Assembly (NCBI RefSeq): GCF_030929495.1
Contig: NZ_JAVFWN010000011.1
Span: 62,001 to 126,000 of the forward strand
DNA length: 64,000 nt
Reading direction: 5' to 3'
From: Nocardioides sp. LHD-245
Lineage (GTDB): Bacteria > Actinomycetota > Actinomycetes > Propionibacteriales > Nocardioidaceae
The notes under the pieces: model-generated
What the model was told of the DNA's origin: nothing
Databases searched by the model: none
What the model saw: the letters and a program-made list of their open reading frames with translations, nothing else
Part shown: one piece after another, positions 9,119 to 16,794 of the stretch
Layout: each line of letters starts with the position of its first letter
Position numbering within the stretch: position 1 is the first letter of the stretch
Translations under genes and position numbers: made by a program

Positions 9119-9135
9119 GACACACGGCGTGTGTC
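9119..9135 (-). terminator. small hairpin after the quinone reductase gene
   Basis: GACACAC and GTGTGTC flank a 3-nt loop, 10 bp beyond the reductase stop. It has no T-run, so it is only a weak terminator candidate. The remaining gap 8938-9144 holds the palindrome above and a short CAGT tandem near 9065. Confidence 0.35.
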
Positions 9136-9144
9136 CGGGCTGCC

Positions 9145-10062
9145 TCATGGACGGACGCGGATGATCGTCTTCCCCTTCGGTCGCTCGGTCCCGTTGAAGG
9201 TTGCGACGGCGTCCTCGAGGTCGACCACATTTCCTACGTTCGTTCGCAGCCGCCCGTCCCGCACGCGCTGCACGATCTCCGCCAACTGGACGCGATCGGC
9301 CTCGACCACGAAGTCGACCGCCAGGCCCTCGGCAGGCTGAGTCTCCGGTGGACCGGCGATGGTCACCAGCGTGCCCCCGGCACGAATCAAGCCGGCGGAC
9401 CGATTCTGGATGTCCCCGCCGATCACATCGAAGACCAGGTCGACTCCGCCGACGTCCTCCAACGTGTCGTTGTCGAGGTCGACGAACTCGTTCGCGCCGA
9501 AGTCGAGCGCCGCCTGCCGGTCCCCCGCACGTCCGGTACCGATCACGTAGGCGCCGGCGTCGCGTGCGAGCTGGGTCACCATCGAGCCCACTCCCCCGGC
9601 AGCGCCGTGCACCAGAACGCCCTGACCGGCCTCGAAGCGGCCGTGCACGAACAGTCCCTGCCAGGCGGTCAGACCCGAGATCGGGATGCTCGCACCGACC
9701 GTGAAGTCGACGTCACCAGGCAGCGGCGCGAGGTTGCGGGCCTCAACGGCCGTGTACTCCGCCAGGGTGCCGTCGCGGGTCCAGTCCGCGAGCCCGAACA
9801 CCCGCTGTCCCACCGACAGCCCCCTGGTGCCGTACCCGAGGGCAGTGACCACGCCGGAGAGCTCGTGGCCCGGGATCGACGGCGTGCGGTCGCGGCCCAG
9901 GCGGTCGGTGAAGTTCGAGGGCCACGTCAACTCGCCCGGCGTGAACCCTGAGGCATGCACCTCGACGAGGACGTCGTTGCCCGCCGCTACCGGTACGGGT
10001 CGCTCATCCAGCGTCATCCCGGCCGTTCCTGCGGCCTCATCGGTCACCACGATCGCCTTCAC
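9145..10062 (-). CDS. NADPH:quinone reductase-like MDR oxidoreductase
   Basis: 305 residues, zinc-free medium-chain dehydrogenase/reductase of the quinone-reductase type. The GroES-like N domain (about 1-125, GHELSGVV) is followed by a Rossmann fold with VLVHGAAGGVGSMVTQLA near residues 148-165 for NADPH, and a C-terminal zeta-crystallin-like segment ending PKGKTIIRV. It would reduce quinones or enones with NADPH in the cytosol; the true substrate is not evident. A strong AAGGAGGTG site fixes the ATG at 10062. It appears monocistronic. Family usual length is 305-330. Confidence 0.88.
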   Translation of the reverse strand: MKAIVVTDEAAGTAGMTLDERPVPVAAGNDVLVEVHASGFTPGELTWPSNFTDRLGRDRTPSIPGHELSGVVTALGYGTRGLSVGQRVFGLADWTRDGTLAEYTAVEARNLAPLPGDVDFTVGASIPISGLTAWQGLFVHGRFEAGQGVLVHGAAGGVGSMVTQLARDAGAYVIGTGRAGDRQAALDFGANEFVDLDNDTLEDVGGVDLVFDVIGGDIQNRSAGLIRAGGTLVTIAGPPETQPAEGLAVDFVVEADRVQLAEIVQRVRDGRLRTNVGNVVDLEDAVATFNGTERPKGKTIIRVRP

Positions 10063-10153
10063 ACGGCACCTCCTTGCCTTTCGTTCTTCGCGCGTTGGCA
10101 GCCTCGGAGCTGCGGAGACTGCGTTGTCGATGCTCGGTCGGTCGTCTCCTGCG

Positions 10154-10440
10154 TCAGTCGGCCGGGCGAGACCACCACGACTCGCTGATGGTCATGTGCG
10201 GCGAGTCGGTCAGGTGCAGGAGCCCGCCGGTGCAGGTCGCGCCCGCGCGGTAGAAGGGGCGAAGTTGCCCCACGATGCATGGTAGGCGATGTCGCCGACC
10301 CCGACGTCGTCGCCGAGCGGTACGCCCCCTGTCCGGGAGTCCACCACGGGGCGGAGGATGAACCAGAAGGGCCCGTCATCCTGGCCGAGGCTATCGCCTG
10401 GATCGACGGACTCTTCGCGGCGATGAGAAATGACGCCGGT
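10154..10440 (-). pseudogene. frameshifted relic of an unidentified protein
   Basis: The 435-bp gap 10063-10497 carries coding-like sequence on the reverse strand. One frame reads DGPFWFILRPVVDSRTGG then VGDIAYHASWGNFAP. A frame change in a C-run near 10257 continues it as FYRAGATCTGGLLHLT then SPHMTISESWWSRPAD and a stop at 10154. The composition (Trp, Tyr, Phe, Cys-rich) looks like real protein. I do not recognise the family. The 5' end is gone or merges into the region antisense to the next gene. Confidence 0.5.
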
Positions 10441-10497
10441 GGAAGTCTGAATACGCTCGGGCGAAACCGCTCCGCGCGCTTCAAGGGAGTCAGCGAG

Positions 10498-11106
10498 ATG
10501 AGACCACTTCGGTACGCGATCAACGTGACCCTCGACGGCTGCTGCCACCACGAGGCCGGGATCCCGCCGGACGAGGAGTCGATGCGCTATTGGACCGCCG
10601 AGATGGAGCGAGCCGATGCGCTCCTGTTCGGCCGCGTGACCTACGAGATGATGGAGTCGGCCTGGCGACGCCCGGACACCGGCACCTGGCCCGACTGGAT
10701 GGGCGCGTGGGAGACCCCGTTCGCCGAGGCCATCGACCGGGCGCCCAAGCACGTCGTGTCGAGCACGTTGAGCAGCGTCGACTGGAATGCCGACCTGGTC
10801 CAGGGCGACCTGGGGCAGGCGGTTCAGCAACTCAAGGAGGAGCCGGGCGAAGGCGTCTTCGTGGGTGGCGTGACGCTCCCCCTGGCGTTGGCGGACCTGG
10901 GGCTGATCGACGAGTACGTCTTCGTCGTACAGCCGGTCCTCGCGGGGCATGGGCCGACGCTGCTCGCCGGTCTGCGCGAGCGCGTCGAGCTCGAGCTCGT
11001 GGATCGCCACGGGTTCCGATCCGGGGCGGTCGCTCTGCGCTACCAGCCGGCCGGTCGGGGTGCGGGCGGTGGAGACGATGGCAGCTTCGCGGGTGGTGAC
11101 TCCTGA
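10498..11106 (+). CDS. dihydrofolate reductase-like / RibD C-terminal domain protein
   Basis: About 202 residues: MRPLRYAINVTLDGC at the start, ALLFGRVTYEMM, then VFVGGVTLPLALADLGLIDE and QPVLAGHGPTLL. This is the RibD_C/DHFR-like family, NAD(P)H-dependent reductases of mostly unknown substrate in actinobacteria (not true FolA). I start at ATG 10498, 8 bp after a GGGAG site, rather than at the open frame's far-upstream start. The family normally ends near VALRYQP; the last roughly 20 residues (GRGAGGGDDGSFAGGDS) are read through sequence antisense to a thiolase-like relic, so the C terminus is probably an accidental extension. Confidence 0.85.
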   Translation: MRPLRYAINVTLDGCCHHEAGIPPDEESMRYWTAEMERADALLFGRVTYEMMESAWRRPDTGTWPDWMGAWETPFAEAIDRAPKHVVSSTLSSVDWNADLVQGDLGQAVQQLKEEPGEGVFVGGVTLPLALADLGLIDEYVFVVQPVLAGHGPTLLAGLRERVELELVDRHGFRSGAVALRYQPAGRGAGGGDDGSFAGGDS

Positions 11107-11204
11107 GCGGCCGAAGAGGGCCGGGTCGAGGTCGTCGGGCGTGCCGAGGGCGAGCTGGTCGGCCTTGGCCCGCTTGAGCCGGGTGTGCACCGACCGCGTC
11201 ACCA
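11049..11204 (-). pseudogene. short relic with a thiolase-type N terminus
   Basis: Reverse-strand reading gives TRLKRAKADQLALG, then DDLDPALFGRSG and TTREAAIVSTARTPTGR. The last part matches the start of acetyl-CoA acetyltransferases (EAVIVSTARTPIG), with an AGGAG just before it but no start codon. Coding sense stops there because the DHFR-like gene occupies the other strand. The rest of the 305-bp gap 11107-11411 shows only the hairpin listed next. Confidence 0.4.
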
Positions 11205-11267
11205 CCCATCACGTACGATCGAGTTGTCCTTTCATGGGGGACGATCCTTCCTTTCTGGGGGAAGCCG

Positions 11268-11297
11268 GCCCGCCCGCCTCTTCGGAGACGGGCGGGC
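11268..11297. terminator. strong GC hairpin with TTCG loop
   Basis: Thirteen-base arms GCCCGCCCGCCTC and GAGACGGGCGGGC with one mismatch enclose a TTCG tetraloop. It lies between two convergent units, the DHFR-like gene and the cupin/flavoprotein operon, and could terminate both. Confidence 0.6.
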
Positions 11298-11411
11298 TTC
11301 GGCGTCCTTCGGAACATGCCGGACCGGCACGTGCCGCGCAGCCCGATCGGGAAGGCAGCTCGCCTACGAGCGGTCACTCCGGGCGAAACCTGTCCGTCGA
11401 CCGTGCCGGCA

Positions 11412-11765
11412 TCAGCTCGGCGTCGCGTACGCCGCCACGCCGGTGTCGAGCAGGACGCAGGCCTCGTCGCCGACCGTCCACGCGTCGTGGCCGGGGTCGA
11501 GGTCGAAGACGTCGCCGGGACCGATCTCGAGCTCGTCGCCGGCGTCCGGCTTGACGGTCATCCGGCCGGACAGGCAGATGCCGGTGTGGTGGACCTGGCA
11601 GGAGTCGGTGCCGGCGATGGGCTTGACGTCGTTCGACCAGCGCCAGCCGGGCTCGAAGGTGCCGCGGCCGACGGTGAAGGCACCGAGGGTGACGACGTCC
11701 ATGTGTCCGTGGTCCTGGAACGGTCGGCGCTCGTGGGGTGTGTCGATGCTGTGCGTGTCGGACAT
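11412..11765 (-). CDS. small cupin-domain protein
   Basis: 117 residues, a single cupin barrel: GTFEPGWRWSNDVKPIAG, then CQVHHTGICLSGRMTV (metal-binding His region) and ELEIGPGDVFDLDPGHDAW. It could bind a metal and a small ligand or act as a cupin-type modifier; no specific activity can be assigned. It follows the flavoprotein oxidase gene by 15 bp on the same strand, so the two are probably one transcript. Typical for single-domain cupins in length. Confidence 0.8.
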   Translation of the reverse strand: MSDTHSIDTPHERRPFQDHGHMDVVTLGAFTVGRGTFEPGWRWSNDVKPIAGTDSCQVHHTGICLSGRMTVKPDAGDELEIGPGDVFDLDPGHDAWTVGDEACVLLDTGVAAYATPS

Positions 11766-11780
11766 GAGCCTCTCCTCTGC

Positions 11781-13121
11781 TCAGACGGTGGTTCGGGGAC
11801 GGATGTTCTGGTTGCCGGAGAAGACGTTGCCGGGGTCGTACTCCGACTTGATGGCGACGAGACGCTCGTACTTGTCGGCGCCGAAGGCGGCCTTGATGCG
11901 CTCGTCGCCCTCGTCGCCGATGAAGTTGAGGTAGACGCCGCCGGTCGTGAAGGGGGCGTTGGCCCGGCGGTAGTCACGGACCCAGGCGATGTTGGCGTCG
12001 TCGTCGGCGGCGTCCTCCCAGGTCGCGAAGGGGTGGCTGACCCAGCGGGCGCCGCGCTGGGTCAATGGGGTGGAGTCGGGCTCGACGCGGGCGACGGCGC
12101 CGCCCCACGGGAGGAGGAGGTGCTGGGTCAGTGGTGAGGGCCGCCCGGCACCGGCATCGAGGAAGACGCCGACGGCGGCGTCGGGGAAGGTGTCGTGGTA
12201 GTCGGCGCTCCAGTACTGCCGGAGGCCGGGCGGGTCGTCGATCATCGACTGCAACTGGGCGTACGGCATCGGGCCGACCAGGTCGACCGCCGGCGACAGG
12301 TCGCGCATCACCTGCACCAGGTCCTCCCCCGCCACCCGGTCCCCCGTCCAGCACACCGCGATCGCGATCAGCGGCTCGCCCTGCAGGTACGGCGGGATGA
12401 ACTCCTCCGGCGGGCCGCTGATGACCACCAGCCCACTGCCGAGCTCGTCGGGGGCGTCGTCGGCCCAGTCCCGATAGGCCCGGGCCACCTCGACACCCTG
12501 CGCGAGGGGCCAGGCCATGAGACCGCCGAGGATGGCGGGCCCGACCGGGTGCAGCCGGAACTCCAGCGCGGTCACGACGCCGAAGTTGCCGCCGCCGCCC
12601 TTGCTCGCCCAGAGCAGGTCCTGGTGCTGGGTCTCGTCGGCGCGGATCTCGCGACCGTCGGCGGTGACCATCTCGACCGCCAGCAGGTTGTCGCAGCTGA
12701 GGCCGTACTTGCGCTCCAGCCAGCCCGAGCCGCCGCCGAGCGTCAGCCCCGCGACCCCGGTGGTGGACACCCTGCCACCGGTCGTGGCCAGACCGTGCTC
12801 CTGGGCGACGGCGTCGAACTCGCCCCAGGTGCAGCCGCTGCCGACCCGCGCCCGGCGGGCGACCACGTCGATCTCGACGCCCTTGATCGGACGTACGTCG
12901 ACCACCAGCCCGTCGTCGTTGGTGGACTGCCCCGCCACCGAGTGCCCGCCGGAGCGGACGGCGACGGCGAGCCCCTCGCGGATCGCGTGCTCGAGCGCCT
13001 CCCGGACGTCGGCTGGACCGGCGCAGGCCGCGATGACCCGCGGCCGCCTGTCGATCATCGCGTTGAACAGCGCGCGCTGCTCGTCGTACCCGGCCGCACC
13101 GGGCTCGTACCACTTCGTCAT
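11781..13121 (-). CDS. FAD-linked oxidase of the berberine-bridge (BBE/VAO) family
   Basis: 446 residues. The start ATG 13121 follows a GGAGG site; the frame is open 250 codons further up but without coding character. It has an FAD-binding PCMH domain with VRSGGHSVAG (His for 8-alpha linkage) and GSGCTWGEFD (Cys for 6-S-cysteinyl linkage), so bicovalent flavin is likely. GGGSGWLERKYGL and GGGGNFGVVT follow, and the BBE motif YDPGNVFSGNQNIRP sits at the C terminus. Such enzymes oxidise sugars, alkaloids or other alcohols with O2; the substrate is unknown. Probably cotranscribed with the downstream cupin. Confidence 0.9.
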   Translation of the reverse strand: MTKWYEPGAAGYDEQRALFNAMIDRRPRVIAACAGPADVREALEHAIREGLAVAVRSGGHSVAGQSTNDDGLVVDVRPIKGVEIDVVARRARVGSGCTWGEFDAVAQEHGLATTGGRVSTTGVAGLTLGGGSGWLERKYGLSCDNLLAVEMVTADGREIRADETQHQDLLWASKGGGGNFGVVTALEFRLHPVGPAILGGLMAWPLAQGVEVARAYRDWADDAPDELGSGLVVISGPPEEFIPPYLQGEPLIAIAVCWTGDRVAGEDLVQVMRDLSPAVDLVGPMPYAQLQSMIDDPPGLRQYWSADYHDTFPDAAVGVFLDAGAGRPSPLTQHLLLPWGGAVARVEPDSTPLTQRGARWVSHPFATWEDAADDDANIAWVRDYRRANAPFTTGGVYLNFIGDEGDERIKAAFGADKYERLVAIKSEYDPGNVFSGNQNIRPRTTV

Positions 13122-13259
13122 GCCGACCTCCAGACGCCTCCCTGGTCGCCCACGATCCTCGGCGAGGTGCCGGTGGGCATCCCACGGACTGGGGAAAGAC
13201 CGAGACCGGCGAGGGCGGGCTGGGCCATGGGCCACGGCACGCGGCACTAGGCTGACCCC

Positions 13260-13928
13260 GTGCTCTACGAGGTCCTCCACACGACGGTTCCTCCGTTGGC
13301 GCGCGCCCTGTGGCGACCGACCATCGAGGGCGTCGAGAACGTGCCGGCGTCCGGGCCGGTGCTGCTCGCGAGCAACCACCTCAGCTTCGCCGACAGTGTG
13401 GTGATCCCGATCGTCGCCCCACGCAAGGTCGTGTTCCTCGCGAAGGCGGAGTACTTCACCGGCTCCGGCCTCCGCGGGCGGCTGAGTAGGGCCTGGTTCG
13501 AGGGCCTGGGCATGGTGCCGGTGGACCGCACCGACACCCGCGCCGCGCTCAACTCGCTCGACGTGGCGCTGGACGTCCTCGGCCGGGGTGAGGCGTTCGG
13601 TATCTATCCCGAGGGCACCCGCTCGCGCGACGGACGGCTCTACCGCGGCCGCACCGGGGTCGCCCAGCTGGCCCTGACGGCCGGCGTACCGGTGGTGCCG
13701 GTCGGCCTCCTCGGCACCGCGGATCTCCAGCCACCCGACGCGACCTGGCCCCGGCGGGCCAAGGTGACCGTGCGGTTCGGCGCGCCGATCGACTTCACCG
13801 GGCGCTTCGAGGGCCTGGCTCCCGGCCGCGCCCGGCGCGAGGCGACCGACGAGATCATGACGGCGATCCACGCGCTCACCGGGCAGGAGCTCGCCGGCGT
13901 CTACAACGAGCTCCCCGCCGAGGTGTGA
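13260..13928 (+). CDS. 1-acyl-glycerol-3-phosphate acyltransferase-like (PlsC family)
   Basis: 222 residues, membrane-associated LPLAT. The HX4D motif is in SNHLSFADS (about 38-46), FLAKAEYF and the glycine-rich acceptor block GIYPEGTRSRDG follow, then GVPVVPVGLLGT. It transfers an acyl chain to lysophosphatidate or a related acceptor in phospholipid synthesis. The GTG start lies 6 nt after a TAGGCT -10 element (13248-13253), so the mRNA is probably leaderless. Its stop overlaps the start of the DUF488 gene (GTGA). Confidence 0.9.
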   Translation: MLYEVLHTTVPPLARALWRPTIEGVENVPASGPVLLASNHLSFADSVVIPIVAPRKVVFLAKAEYFTGSGLRGRLSRAWFEGLGMVPVDRTDTRAALNSLDVALDVLGRGEAFGIYPEGTRSRDGRLYRGRTGVAQLALTAGVPVVPVGLLGTADLQPPDATWPRRAKVTVRFGAPIDFTGRFEGLAPGRARREATDEIMTAIHALTGQELAGVYNELPAEV

Positions 13929-14317
13929 ACCGGGCCATGAGCGCCGAGCGCCCCACGCGGCACCCCGCGGTCAGGGTGGCGCACGTGCGCGACGGCCGCC
14001 CCGCGACCGGCACCGCGGTCCTGGTCGACCGCCTGTGGCCACGGGGGCAGAGCAAGGCCGAGGCGCCCTGGGAGGAGTGGTTGCGCGACGTCGCCCCGTC
14101 GACGGCGCTGCGCCGGTGGTACGGCCACGACCCCGCCCGCCACGCCGAGTTCGTACGCCGCTACCGCGCCGAGCTGAGCGAGGGCGAGCAGGCGGCGGCC
14201 GTCGCCCACCTGCGCAGGCTGCTGTCCGCCGGGCCCCTCACCCTCATGACCGCGTCGCGCGATCTCGACCTGAGCCAGGCCGCCGTCCTCGCCGATCTGC
14301 TCCGAGCGGTGGAGTAG
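13925..14317 (+). CDS. DUF488 family protein
   Basis: 130 residues. VRVAHVRDGRP, VLVDRLWPRGQSK, then WLRDVAPSTALRRWYGHDPARHAEF are the DUF488/YeaO signature. Function is not established; members are small soluble proteins often beside metabolic genes. The GTG start overlaps the acyltransferase stop by 4 bp; an in-frame ATG at 13937 is an alternative start. The pair is translationally coupled. Confidence 0.85.
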   Translation: MNRAMSAERPTRHPAVRVAHVRDGRPATGTAVLVDRLWPRGQSKAEAPWEEWLRDVAPSTALRRWYGHDPARHAEFVRRYRAELSEGEQAAAVAHLRRLLSAGPLTLMTASRDLDLSQAAVLADLLRAVE

Positions 14318-14347
14318 CCGACGAGTCGAGGGACCGGGGAGCCCGGG

Positions 14348-16150
14348 TCAGTCCTCGACGCGCATCCGCGCCAGCCGCGCCCGCAGGGCCGGCACCCGGT
14401 GGGCGTTGCCGTGCAGCTCGACGTAGCGCTCGCCGTAGACCCATAGCAGGGCGTCGTCGAGGCGGCGGACCGCGCCGGGCGGGTAGCGGTAGCCCATCCG
14501 CTCACGCAGGGCCTCGTCGTCGACGGAGCGCAGCGACTCACCGAGCGCGGCCAGGGAGGTGATCCCGAGCTCGAGGACCAGCGCGGAGATCCAGGTGTAG
14601 TGGTCGGTGCGGGACCAGCCGGCATCGGAGTACTGGCCGGCGAGGAAGGCCGCCAGCTCACGCGGACTCATCCGCGGGTCGCCGTCCTCCTCGTCGTGGT
14701 CGTCGTCCTCGGCCTCCGTCGGCCCGTCCCGGAGCAGGTCGCGGATCGTGGAGAACTCGCGGTCGGCCAGCTCGAGGAGGCCTGCGGCGAGGGTGAACCG
14801 GCGGTCGAGCTCGAGGACGTGCTCGGCCGGGACGGCGCCCTTGTAGCGGGTGTCGTGCTCGAACTCCGCCCAGGCGTGCTGCAGGACCGTCCGGATCTGG
14901 ATCGCCGCCTGCTGGCCCTGGAGCGGGTCGGTGTCCTCGTCACCGGCGCGGGCGGGGTCGAGGCCGACGATGAGGTGACGGCTGGAGTACCCGAAGCGTC
15001 CCTCGCTGGCCGTCTCCTGACCCATGTCGCGGTCGTCGTGGACGACGACCTGGTCGCCGAGGAGGTCGACGACGGCCTGGACGTCGCTCTGGACATAGGT
15101 GATCACGCGGACGCCGACCTGGTCGGTGATCTCGCGCAGCGGGTCCGTGTAGAGCGGGCGGCCGCCGAGCGCGCGGGCGGCCTTGGCCGCGAAGGACGAC
15201 ACGCTCTTCGCCCGGCCGGTCACGGTCAGGTAGTTGATGCCGGCCTCGTCGAGGATCGAGGTCACCAGGCGCACGAAGCCGTCGGTCACGTCCCGCAACT
15301 GCGGCTGCAGCTCGGCGTACCGGCGGACCGCGGCGCCGATGTCGGGAGCCGCGGCCGGGTCCCGCGCGGGTCGCGGGGCGGGCAGCAGGCCCTCCGGCAG
15401 GGTGGGGGTGACGATATAGCCGGTCTCGAGGTCGCCGTACGTCGTGGTGTCGGCGGGACGGCGCTCCGCGAACAGCGCGACATAGGCGCACACCACCGCG
15501 TCGACCTGGTCCTCGACGACCCTCAGCTCGCTCTTGCGGGTCGCCGTCTCCGTCGCCGAGCGCAGCGCCGTCCAGACCGGCAGACCGTCCACGTGCAGCG
15601 GCGGCTCGGCGGCGCCGAGTCCCTCGACCAGACCGAGCAGCACGAGCAGCTCGGCCCGTAGCTGCTCCAGGTCGCGGCCGGGCTTGTTCTTGTACTTCAG
15701 GGTGCGGCCGAGCCGGAACAGCGCGACGGTCGCCGGGTGGGGGTAGACCTCGATCGCGCGCCGGGGCCGGCGCGAGCGGGGGTTGATGTCGAGCCCGAGC
15801 CGGGCCGCCACCCGCGCGGCACGGGGCTGCTCGCGGAACTCCGGCTTGCCGGTGTTGGCCGGGTGGGCTCCCGCGTCGAAGCGCGCGAAGTCCTTGTTGA
15901 GAGCAGCCTCGGCCGGCCGGTTGCCGGTGGCGTTGGCGACCACGATGGGCGCGTCGATCGCGACGACGCAGGCCCCCTCGACGTACGGCGCCAGGGCCGT
16001 GACGATGTCGTCGTCGGTCTGCGCCGCCGAGACGGCCAGCAGCATGCCGTCACCGTCGACGACGGCGAGGCCGGTCGGCCGGCGCTCCCCCCAGGCGAGG
16101 TCCATCCCGACGAAGTGCTCGACGACGTCGTCCGGTCCGTCAGCACTCAT
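14348..16150 (-). CDS. DUF429 nuclease-like domain fused to a RelA/SpoT nucleotidyltransferase domain
   Basis: 600 residues. Residues about 13-250 are DUF429 (VGMDLAW and VVAIDAP acidic motifs of an RNase H-like fold; EVYPHPATVALF, DQVDAVVCAYVA). Residues about 295-450 are a RelA/SpoT synthetase-type domain: GRAKSVSSFAAKA, ITDQVGVRVITYV, GYSSRHLIVGL and IQIRTVLQHAWAEFEHDTRYKG. The usual glutamate of the E-hydrophobic-Q-hydrophobic-R-T motif is Ala416 here (AAIQIRT), so ppGpp-synthetase activity is doubtful. A helical C domain follows. The ATG is 6 nt after a TAGGGT -10 (16157-16162 reverse), so leaderless. It may be a variant alarmone enzyme or a nucleotide-using toxin/nuclease. Confidence 0.85.
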   Translation of the reverse strand: MSADGPDDVVEHFVGMDLAWGERRPTGLAVVDGDGMLLAVSAAQTDDDIVTALAPYVEGACVVAIDAPIVVANATGNRPAEAALNKDFARFDAGAHPANTGKPEFREQPRAARVAARLGLDINPRSRRPRRAIEVYPHPATVALFRLGRTLKYKNKPGRDLEQLRAELLVLLGLVEGLGAAEPPLHVDGLPVWTALRSATETATRKSELRVVEDQVDAVVCAYVALFAERRPADTTTYGDLETGYIVTPTLPEGLLPAPRPARDPAAAPDIGAAVRRYAELQPQLRDVTDGFVRLVTSILDEAGINYLTVTGRAKSVSSFAAKAARALGGRPLYTDPLREITDQVGVRVITYVQSDVQAVVDLLGDQVVVHDDRDMGQETASEGRFGYSSRHLIVGLDPARAGDEDTDPLQGQQAAIQIRTVLQHAWAEFEHDTRYKGAVPAEHVLELDRRFTLAAGLLELADREFSTIRDLLRDGPTEAEDDDHDEEDGDPRMSPRELAAFLAGQYSDAGWSRTDHYTWISALVLELGITSLAALGESLRSVDDEALRERMGYRYPPGAVRRLDDALLWVYGERYVELHGNAHRVPALRARLARMRVED

Positions 16151-16208
16151 GGTGCGACCCTACCGAGGCAACCGCTTCGGCCTGCCCCGGCCGGAGACCG
16201 GTCGGCGC

Positions 16209-16673
16209 TCAGCGCACTCCCCAGGAGTACGTCTGCTTGCGGAGCTTGAGGTAGACGAGCGTCTCGGTGGACAGCACCCCCGGAATGGTGCGGACCCGGC
16301 CGGAGAGGATCTCGAGCAGGTGCGCGTCGCTCTCGCAGACCACCTCGGCGAGCAGGTCGAAGGAGCCGGCGGTGATGACGACGTAGTCGACCTCCTTCAC
16401 CTCGGCGAGGGCGTCGGCGATCGGCTCGAGCTCCCCGGAGGCGCGGATGCCGATCATGGCTTGGCGTGCGAACCCGATCTCGGTGGGATCGGTGACGGCG
16501 ACGATCTGCATGACTCCGCTGTCGACGAGGCGCTGCACCCGCTGCCGCACCGCGGCCTCGGAGAGACCCACCGCCTTGCCGATGGCGGCGTACGACCGTC
16601 GGCCGTCGTCCTGGAGCTCGGCGATGATCGCCTTCGAGACGTCGTCGAGCGGCGTCGGCTTCGGCTTGGGCAC
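16209..16673 (-). CDS. Lrp/AsnC family transcriptional regulator
   Basis: 154 residues. N-terminal winged HTH (LDDVSKAIIAELQDDGRRSY, IGKAVGLSEAAVRQRVQRLV) and a C-terminal RAM ligand domain (YVVITAGSFDLLAEVVCE). GTG 16673 is used, with TAGGAT on the reverse strand 6 nt upstream (leaderless). It is divergent from the polyamine transporter operon and is the obvious candidate regulator for the 16.8-26.6 kb polyamine block. The inducer is probably a polyamine or a derived amino acid (inference). Confidence 0.92.
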   Translation of the reverse strand: MPKPKPTPLDDVSKAIIAELQDDGRRSYAAIGKAVGLSEAAVRQRVQRLVDSGVMQIVAVTDPTEIGFARQAMIGIRASGELEPIADALAEVKEVDYVVITAGSFDLLAEVVCESDAHLLEILSGRVRTIPGVLSTETLVYLKLRKQTYSWGVR

Positions 16674-16695
16674 GACTCGATCCTAGGCAGGTACG

Positions 16696-16759
16696 GATTT
16701 CGTTGCAATCACCTAACTTCCCTTCGGAATCGCTTGTCATGTGACCTGGGTCATGTCAC
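16696..16759. promoter_or_regulatory. putative Lrp/AsnC control region upstream of potD
   Basis: Contains GATTTCGTTGC (16696-16706), which is repeated exactly at 22484-22494 in the other divergent promoter of the cluster. It also holds the direct pair GTCATGTGAC (16736) and GTCATGTCAC (16750), and the palindrome TGACCTGGGTCA (16742-16753). Confidence 0.45.
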
Positions 16760-16794
16760 GATCGCGTGGTTCCATTCCAGGGAGGTGGCAATCG

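Noticed and set aside
10210..11205. A 331-codon reverse open frame opposite the DHFR-like gene
   Set aside because: Only its two ends look coding-like (reported as relics); the middle is antisense to the DHFR-like gene.
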